DNA from: Chryseolinea sp. H1M3-3
Lineage (GTDB): Bacteria; Bacteroidota; Bacteroidia; Cytophagales; Cyclobacteriaceae
DNA: 64,000 bases
NCBI RefSeq assembly: GCF_029360725.1
Contig: NZ_JARKMY010000009.1
Span: forward strand, 62,001-126,000
Reading direction: 5' to 3'
Below the pieces are notes generated by a model. The model was not told the origin of the DNA. It ran no database searches and worked only from the letters and a program-made list of their open reading frames with translations. Every line of letters begins with the position of its first letter. The first letter of the stretch is position 1. Positions 53,605 through 62,207 of the stretch are shown in pieces. Made by a program: the position numbers and the translations under genes.

Positions 53605-53685
53605 AATTGCGTCATATTGCCTAACATTGCACTTCTTTTTTTAAGGCTATATAAAAAACAAAATAATCATTTACCAATAAGTCCT

Positions 53686-54738
53686 ATGTCACTTGTTTTA
53701 AATTACTCCGAGGCTAAAAAAGTATTTGAAAAAGCAAAAGCAGAGCAATTCGCACTGCCTGCAGTAAATGTTACTACGTCAAATACAATCAATGCTAGCC
53801 TCGAAGCTGGTAAAAGTGTAAACTCTCCAATAATCATCCAGTTTTCAAATAGTGGTGCTGCTTTCTTTGTAGGAAAATCAGTTTCGAACAATGAGCAAGC
53901 CGCATCTATCGCTGGAGCTGTATCTGGTGCAAAATACGTGCATGAAGCAAGTGACTTATACGGCATTCCGGTTCTGATCAACACGGACCATGCTGCAAAA
54001 AAACTTTTGCCGTGGGTGGACGGGATGCTTAAAAAAGGAGAGGAGTTCTATAAGCAATATGGCAAGCCATTGTTTACGTCTCACATGTTAGATTTATCAG
54101 AAGAGCCTCTAAAAGAAAATATTGAAATCAGCAAAAGGTATCTTGAAAAACTAACGAAGCTGGACATGTATCTCGAAATCGAGTTAGGCGTAACTGGTGG
54201 TGAAGAAGATGGTGTTGACAATACAGGTGTTGAAAGTTCAAAGTTATACACGCAACCAGAGGAAGTGGCGTACGCTTATGAAGAGTTGATGAAAGTAAGT
54301 GACAATTTTGTAATTGCGGCTTCTTTCGGAAATGTTCATGGTGTTTATAAACCAGGTAACGTTAAGCTTGAGCCAGCCATTCTGAAAAATTCTCAGGACT
54401 ACATTCAAAAGAAATTTAAAACGAAAAGCAATCCGGTTAACTTTGTATTTCATGGCGGGTCAGGTTCTGAGCCATCTGCTATTCGTGAAGCCATCAGCTA
54501 TGGCGTTGTAAAAATGAATATTGACACTGACCTTCAATGGGCATACTGGGACGGTATCCGTGCCTATTACAAGAAAAATGAAGGTTTTCTCCAGGGACAA
54601 CTTGGCAATCCAACCGGCGATGATGCTCCCAACAAAAAGTACTATGATCCTCGGGTTTGGTTGCGTGAAGGTGAAGTCTCTATCAAGAATCGCCTGGCCC
54701 AGGCATTTCAGGAGTTGAATGCTTTGAACCGGAATTAA
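53686..54738 (+). CDS. fbaA: Class II fructose-bisphosphate aldolase
   Basis: This 350-residue zinc aldolase of the E. coli FbaA type cleaves fructose 1,6-bisphosphate in glycolysis. Start ATG 53686 (M-S-L-V-L-N-Y-S-E-A) is preferred over 53617 because the upstream residues do not fit. Zinc-ligand and active-site motifs are present: N-T-D-H-A-A-K-K-L-L-P-W, Y-L-E-I-E-L-G-V-T-G-G-E-E-D-G-V, F-G-N-V-H-G-V-Y, F-H-G-G-S-G-S and N-I-D-T-D-L-Q-W. It lies 81 bp downstream of the DUF1537 kinase, but its strong conservation suggests a housekeeping role. The hairpin at 54771 follows. Confidence 0.95.
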   Translation: MSLVLNYSEAKKVFEKAKAEQFALPAVNVTTSNTINASLEAGKSVNSPIIIQFSNSGAAFFVGKSVSNNEQAASIAGAVSGAKYVHEASDLYGIPVLINTDHAAKKLLPWVDGMLKKGEEFYKQYGKPLFTSHMLDLSEEPLKENIEISKRYLEKLTKLDMYLEIELGVTGGEEDGVDNTGVESSKLYTQPEEVAYAYEELMKVSDNFVIAASFGNVHGVYKPGNVKLEPAILKNSQDYIQKKFKTKSNPVNFVFHGGSGSEPSAIREAISYGVVKMNIDTDLQWAYWDGIRAYYKKNEGFLQGQLGNPTGDDAPNKKYYDPRVWLREGEVSIKNRLAQAFQELNALNRN

Positions 54739-54770
54739 TTTTCGAAATTCCATTAACATAATTGAAGTGT

Positions 54771-54806
54771 GAAAGAATGAAAGACAACATGTTCTTTTAT
54801 TCTTTC
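54771..54806 (+). terminator. Hairpin after fbaA
   Basis: A 14-bp stem, GAAAGAATGAAAGA (54771-54784) pairing with TCTTTTATTCTTTC (54793-54806) with one G-U pair, loops over CAACATGT. There is no clean T-tract after it, so termination strength is uncertain. Confidence 0.55.
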
Positions 54807-54827
54807 AGCCTCGTAAAAACAATCGCT

Positions 54828-55019
54828 TCATTTTTGTTGTGACCGTAGCATCTCGATCAGTTTGATAAGCTTTCCGTACATCATCTTTCCTTTCTTTTGT
54901 TTAAACTTCACCGCTTCATCAGTTTCAAAATGAAATAGCGGTCTCCATTGTTGACGCTTCCATGTGATTAAATTCCGTCGTCGAATAGAACACAGTGAGG
55001 AGAAGCGAGTAGGAAACCG
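54828..55019 (-). pseudogene. ORF remnant without a start codon
   Basis: On the minus strand 63 codons are open between stops with a protein-like composition: ...R-R-R-N-L-I-T-W-K-R-Q-Q-W-R-P-L-F-H-F-E-T-D-E-A-V-K-F-K-Q...Y-G-K-L-I-K-L-I-E-M-L-R-S-Q-Q-K. No ATG stands near the 5' end. The W-x-P-L-F-H-F-E-T-x-E-A pattern is loosely like the C-terminal half of GIY-YIG nucleases, so a decayed gene is possible, but this is weak. The rest of 54739-55228 shows only the hairpin at 54771. Confidence 0.3.
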
Positions 55020-55228
55020 TTACCAGTTTTTACTCGATTTGAATGTTTTAACAATGGAAGCAGTTTGAATTGGATCGCATGAGAACGATACATGTATTAC
55101 AGCTGACGCCAGACGACCATAGAACTTGATTGGCAATTTATCAATATATTGTTTTCAAATTGAAGTTGGTTTGTTTAATACCGCCATCGACGACAATCTT
55201 CTGGAGTACTTAAAAGCTATTTATTGGT

Positions 55229-57247
55229 ATGAAAATTTTTTTAAGAATTTGTCTGTTCAACGCCTTCGCATTTTTACTTATCTCGCAAGCTTGGTCTCAA
55301 AAAACGACCACGGTAGATATTTGTGTCTATGGAGGAAGTTCCGCCGGGGTCATCGCGGCTTACACGGCAAAAAAGCTAGGGAAATCTGTGATCGTTATTG
55401 AGCCTGGAAAACACCTCGGTGGCCTTACATCGGGTGGGCTAGGTTTTACCGACATCGGTAACAAGTACGCAGTTTCCGGGTTAGCCCGTGATTTTTATCG
55501 CCGAATAGGAAATCATTATGGGAAGTTTGAACAATGGATCTTCGAACCACATGTTGCAGAAAATATTTATAAGGAATACGTAAAGCAAGCGAAGGTAAAT
55601 ATACTGTTTGGCCATCGCATAATTGACGCTCGAACAAAAGATGGATACATCCAGGAAATTATGGTTGAAAATTCAACGACCCCTGTTGCATCAACAAACC
55701 AAATCATCCGTGCAAAAATGTTTATTGATTGCTCTTACGAAGGTGATTTAATGGCTAAGGCAGGGGTTTCGTATTTTGTGGGAAGAGAAGCGAACGATCT
55801 ATACAATGAAACCTATAACGGAGTACAATTAAAAGATAAGCATCAATTCGTTGATGGCATTGATCCCTATAAAACTCCCGGAAAACCTGAAAGTGGGTTG
55901 CTGTGGGGAATAAGCAACGAAACTTTATTACCTGAAGGTTCCGGTGATAAGAAAGTACAGGCTTACAACTTTAGAATATGTCTCTCCCGTGATCCGAAGA
56001 ATCTGATGCCGATTGTAAAGCCAGATGACTACGATTCAACGCGTTATGAATTGTTGATCAGAATGCTGGAGAAAGAACCTAATCGACCTTTCAATTTAAT
56101 TCTGAAGCCCGACCTGATGCCAAATGAAAAAACGGACATCAATAATAACGGTCCGTTTTCCACAGACATGATTGGCATGAATTACAATTATCCGGAAGCC
56201 AGCTATGATCAGCGCACAAAGATTGTTAAGGAACACGAAAACTATAACAAAGGACTTTTGTACTTCATCGGGCACAGCGGACGTATACCTAAACCGTTGA
56301 GAGAAGAAATGTTGAAATGGGGTTACCCCAAAGACGAGTACACTGATAATGGCCACTGGTCTCCACAGATGTACGTACGTGAGGCAAGACGTATGGTAGG
56401 GTCATACGTTATGACCCAGGCAAATTGTGAAGGCAAAGAGAAAGTAAGCGACGGTGTAGGCATGGCAGCTTATACCATGGATTCACATAACACCAGTCGG
56501 ATCGTGATCAACGGCATGGTGAAAAATGAAGGCGATGTACAGGTTGGAGGATTTCCACCATATCCGATTTCCTATCGTTCATTAATTCCAAAAGCAAGCG
56601 ACTGCAAAAATCTATTTGTACCAGTATGCCTGTCGGCAACACACATTGCCTACGGATCAATCCGCATGGAACCTGTCTTCATGGTGCTGGCGCAGTCTTC
56701 CGCAACGGCCGCCGTACAGGCTATCGACCGGAACGTAAGTGTTCAGGAAGTCGATGTTGAAACGCTGCAGAAAAAGCTGATGGAAGATCCACTCGTGGAT
56801 GGAAGCACGCCTGAAATATTGATTGACAACGATGACAAAGAATCGATAACCACCACGGGCAATTGGACCCATGAAAAGAATGGCAGGGGATGCTATGCCT
56901 TTTCGTTTCTAAAGTCTCCAATGGATAACAACAAAACAATTCAAAGTGTGAGATTTAATCCTTTGGTCAAGAGCGCCGGTAAGTATGAAGTATTCATTTA
57001 TTTTCCCCGGTTGGAAGGCGCTTCGACAACCGTAACAACCATTATTCACACTGGAAAAAAAGAACAAGAGGTCGTTTTACGTCCCAATGAAATAAAGGTA
57101 GAGGGTCAGACGTCCGGCGAGTGGATCGCTGCCGGGAAATATGACTTCAGCAAAGGAAAAGATAGCACAGTCGAAATATCGACAAAGAATGCAGATGGAA
57201 TTGTGATTGCCGATGCAGTGCTCTTTATACCATTAAAAAGCAATTGA
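55229..57247 (+). CDS. Exported FAD-dependent oxidoreductase with C-terminal golvesin-like domain
   Basis: This 672-residue protein has a signal peptide (M-K-I-F-L-R-I-C-L-F-N-A-F-A-F-L-L-I-S-Q...), then a flavin-binding Rossmann fold (V-Y-G-G-S-S-A-G-V-I-A-A-Y, residues 35-47) and the L-G-G-L-T-S-G-G-L-G motif of the FAD-dependent oxidoreductase family PF12831. Motifs D-C-S-Y-E-G-D-L-M-A-K-A-G and F-V-P-V-C-L-S-A-T-H-I-A-Y-G-S-I-R-M-E-P follow. The last 130 residues (from about 545) form a beta-sandwich of the golvesin/xanthan-lyase type seen in surface carbohydrate enzymes. The substrate is unknown; these proteins often lie in polysaccharide or acid-sugar clusters, here behind fbaA. Confidence 0.82.
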   Translation: MKIFLRICLFNAFAFLLISQAWSQKTTTVDICVYGGSSAGVIAAYTAKKLGKSVIVIEPGKHLGGLTSGGLGFTDIGNKYAVSGLARDFYRRIGNHYGKFEQWIFEPHVAENIYKEYVKQAKVNILFGHRIIDARTKDGYIQEIMVENSTTPVASTNQIIRAKMFIDCSYEGDLMAKAGVSYFVGREANDLYNETYNGVQLKDKHQFVDGIDPYKTPGKPESGLLWGISNETLLPEGSGDKKVQAYNFRICLSRDPKNLMPIVKPDDYDSTRYELLIRMLEKEPNRPFNLILKPDLMPNEKTDINNNGPFSTDMIGMNYNYPEASYDQRTKIVKEHENYNKGLLYFIGHSGRIPKPLREEMLKWGYPKDEYTDNGHWSPQMYVREARRMVGSYVMTQANCEGKEKVSDGVGMAAYTMDSHNTSRIVINGMVKNEGDVQVGGFPPYPISYRSLIPKASDCKNLFVPVCLSATHIAYGSIRMEPVFMVLAQSSATAAVQAIDRNVSVQEVDVETLQKKLMEDPLVDGSTPEILIDNDDKESITTTGNWTHEKNGRGCYAFSFLKSPMDNNKTIQSVRFNPLVKSAGKYEVFIYFPRLEGASTTVTTIIHTGKKEQEVVLRPNEIKVEGQTSGEWIAAGKYDFSKGKDSTVEISTKNADGIVIADAVLFIPLKSN

Positions 57248-57269
57248 GGTCACTCGCCAGTAATAATAC

Positions 57270-58835
57270 TTAATGTCCGCTGGGTTTTACTGTCTTTAAA
57301 AACTTTGCGGCCAATAAAGCTAAACCGACCGCGATAATAGCACCGATCACAGAATTAACCTGCATACCTGTGACAAACGCTTCATTCGCTGTACCCAGAA
57401 GTTGAATACCATGTTCCTGAGGCAATTTACTTGCAACGCTTGCTGCACCGCCCAGGGTCTCCGTTGCTTCGTCAGCTAGGTTGGCTGAAATCGGTGGTAT
57501 ATCACGCGTTATTCGTATTCGGTATATAGCTGTTCCTATACTTCCCAGGACTGCAATTCCAAGTGCGCCACCAAATTCAGAACTGGTTTCTGAAAGCGCC
57601 GAGGCAACACCTGCACGTTCAGGTGGCGCCGCACCAACAATCAGGTCAGTGGTCAATGTAATCACTGGCGCTAATCCTAATGAATAAATCAGCATACCCA
57701 CAACCAGATATCCCATTCCGTTATCGACATCGACTTGTGTGATCAGCCCGAAGCCGAGGGCAGCGATAACAAGTCCACCGGTAATTACATGAACAGGGCG
57801 AACACGGTGTGCAAGCATGGGTGCAAAAACGGATCCGATAATAAAGCCACCAAAGGAGGGAAGCGCCAACAATCCAGCTTTCATTGGTGAAAGTTTTTGA
57901 ATGAACTGCATGTACTGAAATATAAAAATGAATCCGCCAAAAGCGATGAACGTTATCAGCGTATATATCGTGAGTGCAGCACTGAAGGCCGGAACTTTGA
58001 ATAAGTTAAGGTCAATCATAGGATCTTTTAAACGCCGTTGCCGCAGTAAAAAGATTTTGCCAATGAAGATTCCTACCGCGATCGATGCTATTGACACCCA
58101 CCCAACGCCGCCTTCAGCGATTTTCTTCAAACCAAAAATCATTGCGAGAACAGCAGTTAAGGAAAGCAACGCACTTAGAAAATCCAGCTTACCTGCATCC
58201 GGGTCTTTAAACTCAGGCAATAAAAAAGGGCCGAGCCCAAGAAGTAATATCATTACAGGAACTGCAATAAGGAACACTGATCCCCATGAATAATATTCCA
58301 GCATAGCGCCACCGACCACCGGCCCGATCGCACCGCCCGCAGAATAACTGGCAACCCATACGCCGATAGCGACCGTTCTTTGTTTAGGATCAAGGAACAT
58401 ATTCCGGATGAGTGAAAGCGTTGATGGCGCTAACGTGGCGCCTGCAATTCCGAGCACGGCCCTGGCAAGAATCAACATCTCCGGTGTTTTAGAAGATGCG
58501 GCAAAAATAGACGCTGCTCCGAAAGCAACGGCACCCATAAGCAATAATTTTCGGCGTCCTATGCGATCACCCAATGTGCCCATCGTCATCAGCAAACCTG
58601 CAACAAGAAATCCATAGATGTCGACGATCCATAATAATTGAGAACTGCTAGGTTCAAGATCTATTGTAATATGCGGGATCGCCAGGTTTAGTACGGTAAG
58701 ATCCATTGAATAGAGTACACAAGGCAGAGCAATAACTGCCAGACCAATCCATTCCTTTCTTCCGGCGCGGAGTCCTTGCGTTTCCAAAATTGTGTCTGTT
58801 AGCGGATTTTCAGTAGGCCTCAGGTTTTCCATCAT
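57270..58835 (-). CDS. DHA2-family MFS multidrug transporter
   Basis: This 521-residue pump has 14 TM helices and the DHA2 (QacA/SmvA/EmrB-like) motifs: S-M-D-L-T-V-L-N-L-A-I-P-H-I, M-G-T-L-G-D-R-I-G-R-R-K (motif A, about residue 85-96), A-R-A-V-L-G-I-A-G-A-T-L-A-P and G-V-W-V-A-S-Y-S-A-G-G-A-I-G-P-V-V-G-G (motif C). It probably extrudes lipophilic cations or similar compounds by proton antiport. It is divergent from the tetR gene at 59081; the operator in between (59046) lies nearer to tetR. MFS and RND systems under one TetR may form a multidrug island. Confidence 0.92.
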   Translation of the reverse strand: MMENLRPTENPLTDTILETQGLRAGRKEWIGLAVIALPCVLYSMDLTVLNLAIPHITIDLEPSSSQLLWIVDIYGFLVAGLLMTMGTLGDRIGRRKLLLMGAVAFGAASIFAASSKTPEMLILARAVLGIAGATLAPSTLSLIRNMFLDPKQRTVAIGVWVASYSAGGAIGPVVGGAMLEYYSWGSVFLIAVPVMILLLGLGPFLLPEFKDPDAGKLDFLSALLSLTAVLAMIFGLKKIAEGGVGWVSIASIAVGIFIGKIFLLRQRRLKDPMIDLNLFKVPAFSAALTIYTLITFIAFGGFIFIFQYMQFIQKLSPMKAGLLALPSFGGFIIGSVFAPMLAHRVRPVHVITGGLVIAALGFGLITQVDVDNGMGYLVVGMLIYSLGLAPVITLTTDLIVGAAPPERAGVASALSETSSEFGGALGIAVLGSIGTAIYRIRITRDIPPISANLADEATETLGGAASVASKLPQEHGIQLLGTANEAFVTGMQVNSVIGAIIAVGLALLAAKFLKTVKPSGH

Positions 58836-59045
58836 TATTTTAATCGCTGGTGCAAAATTGAATTGACGAGAAATGTCTTGAGAAAGATACCTTCCCTTTA
58901 ATTACAAAAGTATGGGCATTAGCGTAGACAGGACGGTGTAACTACGGCAATGTAAAGGGCCGATCCCGCCAAATTTCCCTCAAGTCACCATGTTGTGAAT
59001 AAAGAAAATGGACAAAAAATTTTGCAGATCTCCGCAACCTAACTA

Positions 59046-59062
59046 ACTTAACACCGTTAAGT
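59046..59062. promoter_or_regulatory. TetR operator 1 (ACTTAAC-N3-GTTAAGT)
   Basis: ACTTAAC-ACC-GTTAAGT is a perfect 7-3-7 palindrome, 18 bp upstream of the tetR start and in the divergent region with the MFS pump gene. Such a position allows repression of both. Confidence 0.7.
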
Positions 59063-59080
59063 AACTTACCGATTCCGGAT

Positions 59081-59704
59081 ATGACTATAAGCACGAGAAA
59101 AGAGCGTCAGAAAGAAGAGCTAAAGGGTAAAATTCTCCAGGCGGCCAAAGAACTGTTCATGCAAAAGGGATTTGAGGACACGTCCATTCGCAATATTGCC
59201 GAGAAGATTGAATATTCTCCGACCACTATTTATCTATATTTTAAAGATAAGGATGACATTTTTTGTGAACTTCACAGGGAAGGATTTTCTCTTTTAAATC
59301 AATACTTTCGCCCCCTCGCGCATGTTTCAAATCCATATGAGAGGTTGAAAGCCATTAATAAGGCATACATCAGTTTCGCCATGGAGAATGGTGAATTGTA
59401 TGACTTAATGTTCATTATTAATTCCCCAATGAAGTCGATTCAGAAAGATGAATCGGATTGGGAAGAAGGAAAACGCGCGTTTAGTTTTCTGGTGAATACG
59501 GTCCAGCAGTGTATAGATGCTGGCTATTTCAAAAATATGCAAGTGGAAGTAGTGGCTTTTACGGTATGGTCTATGGTGCATGGTATTGCTTCCCTTGAGA
59601 TCCGTAATCGTTGCCCTGTTGTAGAAAACTTAAATGAAAAAGACCTGGCCCTTAAAGCAAGCGATATGGTAAATGAAATATTAGATCGCATGCACAAAAA
59701 ATAA
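59081..59704 (+). CDS. TetR/AcrR-family repressor of the efflux genes
   Basis: This 207-residue regulator has a TetR DNA-binding domain at the N-terminus (I-L-Q-A-A-K-E-L-F-M-Q-K-G-F-E-D-T-S-I-R-N-I-A-E-K-I-E-Y-S-P-T-T-I-Y-L-Y-F, residues 20-57, with the recognition helix S-P-T-T-I-Y-L-Y-F) and a helical ligand domain (C-terminal about 150 residues). It lies between the divergent MFS pump and the TolC-adaptor-RND operon. A perfect palindrome (59046) and a degenerate copy (59726) fit its binding sites. It probably senses an efflux substrate and derepresses both systems. Confidence 0.92.
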   Translation: MTISTRKERQKEELKGKILQAAKELFMQKGFEDTSIRNIAEKIEYSPTTIYLYFKDKDDIFCELHREGFSLLNQYFRPLAHVSNPYERLKAINKAYISFAMENGELYDLMFIINSPMKSIQKDESDWEEGKRAFSFLVNTVQQCIDAGYFKNMQVEVVAFTVWSMVHGIASLEIRNRCPVVENLNEKDLALKASDMVNEILDRMHKK

Positions 59705-59725
59705 AATAAATTTTTTTGCGATACG

Positions 59726-59742
59726 ACTTAACAGTGTAAACT
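59726..59742. promoter_or_regulatory. Degenerate TetR operator 2 before tolC
   Basis: ACTTAAC-AGT-GTAAACT differs from operator 1 at two bases of the right arm (GTTAAGT to GTAAACT) plus the spacer. It lies 9 bp before the tolC start at 59752. Confidence 0.55.
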
Positions 59743-59751
59743 AAATAATCA

Positions 59752-61122
59752 ATGCTAATTAACTCTCTACCTATCAGCAAAAAAGCGTTCCAATGGTGCT
59801 GGACCTTTGTATTATTCGCTGCCACCATTTCAGAAGCACAAACCTTAGAGGACTATGTGCAGGAAGGCTTGAAAAACAATCTTGTACTGCAACAGAAAAA
59901 CGTCACCCTTCAACAGGCGCAGCATTCCTTAAGGATCGCTAAAAGTTATTTCCTTCCTACCGTAAATGTTTTAGCTGATTATACATCAGGGGAAGGGGGT
60001 CGGAGCATCGGCATTCCCGTGGGGGACTTATTAAACCCGGTATATGCCTCGTTAAATGAAATGACGCAAAGCGATGCATTTCCGCAAGTGGAAAATGTAA
60101 ACCAAAACTTTTTCCCTAAGAATTTTTATGATGCAAAGATACGTACATCCATACCGTTGGTTAATACCGACCTCCTAATTAACCGGTCCATTCAAGGCCA
60201 GCAACTCATGTTGAGACAATATGAGCTCGATGTTTATAAACGCCAACTGGTATTGGACATTAAAACTGGCTACTACAATCATCTCGCAGCATTATCGGCA
60301 ATAAAAATTTATGAAAGTGCGCTGACCCTGGTGCAAAAAAATGTAGAGATTAATGAATCGTTGTTACGAAATGGGAAAGCGCTACCGGCAAATGTATTGC
60401 GTTCAAGAAGTGAATTGGAACGCGTAAAGGCCGATGTTAACGACGCTCGAAATCAATTAAGCAACACACGCCAATATTTGAATTTTTTATTGAATAGAGA
60501 TCTCAATCATGAGGTGGTCACCACATCTTTATTGGAAAGCATTGTTCTAACCGATACAGCTTCCAATATGATTAATAAAAGGGAGGAAATTCAAATGATC
60601 AAAACAGTCCGGCAGATCAATAACTCCTCCTTACAAATGAGCAGGCTTAGCCGTTTGCCTAAAGTCAATGCCTTCCTGGATCTCGGTACCCAGGCACAGG
60701 ATTGGAAATACAACAACGATTCGCGCTACTACCTTGTCGGAGTACAACTTTCTATCCCCGTATTTCAAGGCTTTCGCAACGATATAACTATTCGTCAAAA
60801 TAAGCTTGAGATTCAAAAAACGGAGCAGCATCTTAGATATACAAGTAAGCAATTAGAAATGGCTATGGCTATTTCAAAGAATCAATTGCAGACGTCTATT
60901 CAGAATTTCCATGCGGCGCAAGAACAATTGAAGTCTGCTAAGAGCTATTTCAATTTGGTTGAAAAGGGATACAAAGAAGGTGTCAACTCGCTCATTGAAT
61001 TCCTTGATGCACGAAACCAGCTTACGTCATCCGAACTGCAACTCAATCTACGTCAACTTGAAGTACTGACAGCAGAAGCGAATCTCGAAAGAGAAACAGC
61101 TGCTTATGCGATCGAAAATTAA
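59752..61122 (+). CDS. tolC: TolC-family outer-membrane efflux channel
   Basis: This 456-residue protein (signal peptide to about S-E-A-Q) has the duplicated TolC pattern of long coiled helices and barrel strands: L-Q-Q-K-N-V-T-L-Q-Q-A-Q-H-S-L near residue 42 and E-V-L-T-A-E-A-N-L-E-R-E-T-A near 443, with V-N-S-L-I-E-F-L-D-A-R-N-Q near 410. It provides the exit duct for the adaptor and pump encoded immediately downstream. The operator-like element lies just before the start. Its 3' end lies 17 bp from the adaptor gene. Confidence 0.9.
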   Translation: MLINSLPISKKAFQWCWTFVLFAATISEAQTLEDYVQEGLKNNLVLQQKNVTLQQAQHSLRIAKSYFLPTVNVLADYTSGEGGRSIGIPVGDLLNPVYASLNEMTQSDAFPQVENVNQNFFPKNFYDAKIRTSIPLVNTDLLINRSIQGQQLMLRQYELDVYKRQLVLDIKTGYYNHLAALSAIKIYESALTLVQKNVEINESLLRNGKALPANVLRSRSELERVKADVNDARNQLSNTRQYLNFLLNRDLNHEVVTTSLLESIVLTDTASNMINKREEIQMIKTVRQINNSSLQMSRLSRLPKVNAFLDLGTQAQDWKYNNDSRYYLVGVQLSIPVFQGFRNDITIRQNKLEIQKTEQHLRYTSKQLEMAMAISKNQLQTSIQNFHAAQEQLKSAKSYFNLVEKGYKEGVNSLIEFLDARNQLTSSELQLNLRQLEVLTAEANLERETAAYAIEN

Positions 61123-61139
61123 ACCACTATCCACGCTCT

Positions 61140-62201
61140 ATGAAAAAGAATATCATTATCACATTAACATTTGTCGGTGCACTTGCCTCAGCAGTCGTTT
61201 TGCAATCTTGTACTGACAGTAAAGGAAATGCAACCATTCCAAAGAATTCAGAACCTATTCCCGTACGAGTAATTGAATTGCAAAAATCCGTAGGACATCA
61301 AATTATTAAGGCATCTGGACAGCTCACAACAAATGACGAGACGATCCTTGGCTTCAAGACCAGTGGCATTGTAAACTCTATTCTTGTTAAAGAAGGTGAC
61401 TTTGTCAAAAAAGGTCAACTGCTTGCAACCCTTGACCTACGCGAAATTGATGCTCACGTCGCCCAGGCACGTTTTGGTTACGAAAAAGCCCAACGAGATT
61501 TTGATCGCGTTAAAAATTTGTACCAAGACAGCGTCGCTACCTTAGAGCAGTTGCAGGATGCAGAAACGGGACTAGCGGTTGCAAAAGAACAACTCGCTGC
61601 TGCAGGCTTTAATCGGAACTTTTCATCCATCTATGCAATAGGAAATGGTTATGTATTACGAAAATTTGTGAACCCTGGCCAAGTGGTCGACGTTGGAGAT
61701 CCGATCGTAATGACTAACGGCGCCGGTACGGCAAAATGGATATTAAAAATTGGTGTTAGCGACAAACAATGGTCGGATATCAATATTGGCGATAGTTCAA
61801 CAGTAACAATCGATGCTTTTTCAGACAGAACTTTCGAAGCCAAAGTTGTGCGTAAATGGGAAAGTGCGGATCCACAGACCGGCGCGTTTACCATTGAGCT
61901 GGAAGTTAAGCAGGGCCGTGCAAGATTTGCCAATGGCATGTTTGGGACAGCTGAACTTTCGTCGAAAATTAAGCAAACGTCATGGAGTGTTCCTTATGAG
62001 TCTGTATTGGATGCGAACGACAATGATGGTTTCGTATTCATAACCAATGATAATAAAAAAGCTCAGAAGCAGCCGGTGGTCATAGCGTCGTTTGACGGTA
62101 AAACCATTAGAATCAGCCGAGGCTTGGAAAACACAAATGCCTTAATCGTTTCCGGCAGCGCTTATCTTACCGATAACTCACCCATCTCCATCATTAAATA
62201 A
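61140..62201 (+). CDS. RND efflux periplasmic adaptor (HlyD/MFP family)
   Basis: This 353-residue lipoprotein-like adaptor (lipobox region V-L-Q-S-C-T, Cys24) has the biotinyl-lipoyl half-motifs (G-I-V-N-S-I-L-V-K-E-G-D-F-V-K-K-G-Q-L-L-A and I-Y-A-I-G-N-G-Y-V-L-R-K-F-V-N-P-G-Q-V-V), a helical hairpin between them (Q-A-R-F-G-Y-E-K-A-Q-R-D-F-D-R-V-K), and a beta-barrel domain with F-V-F-I near the end. It links the inner-membrane pump to TolC. It lies between both genes with short spacings (17 bp and 6 bp). Confidence 0.92.
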   Translation: MKKNIIITLTFVGALASAVVLQSCTDSKGNATIPKNSEPIPVRVIELQKSVGHQIIKASGQLTTNDETILGFKTSGIVNSILVKEGDFVKKGQLLATLDLREIDAHVAQARFGYEKAQRDFDRVKNLYQDSVATLEQLQDAETGLAVAKEQLAAAGFNRNFSSIYAIGNGYVLRKFVNPGQVVDVGDPIVMTNGAGTAKWILKIGVSDKQWSDINIGDSSTVTIDAFSDRTFEAKVVRKWESADPQTGAFTIELEVKQGRARFANGMFGTAELSSKIKQTSWSVPYESVLDANDNDGFVFITNDNKKAQKQPVVIASFDGKTIRISRGLENTNALIVSGSAYLTDNSPISIIK

Positions 62202-62207
62202 GCGCAT

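Noticed and set aside
53617-53685. N-terminal extension of fbaA
   Set aside because: These 23 residues (M-P-N-I-A-L-L-F-L...) do not fit class II aldolases, and the ATG at 53686 gives the usual N-terminus.
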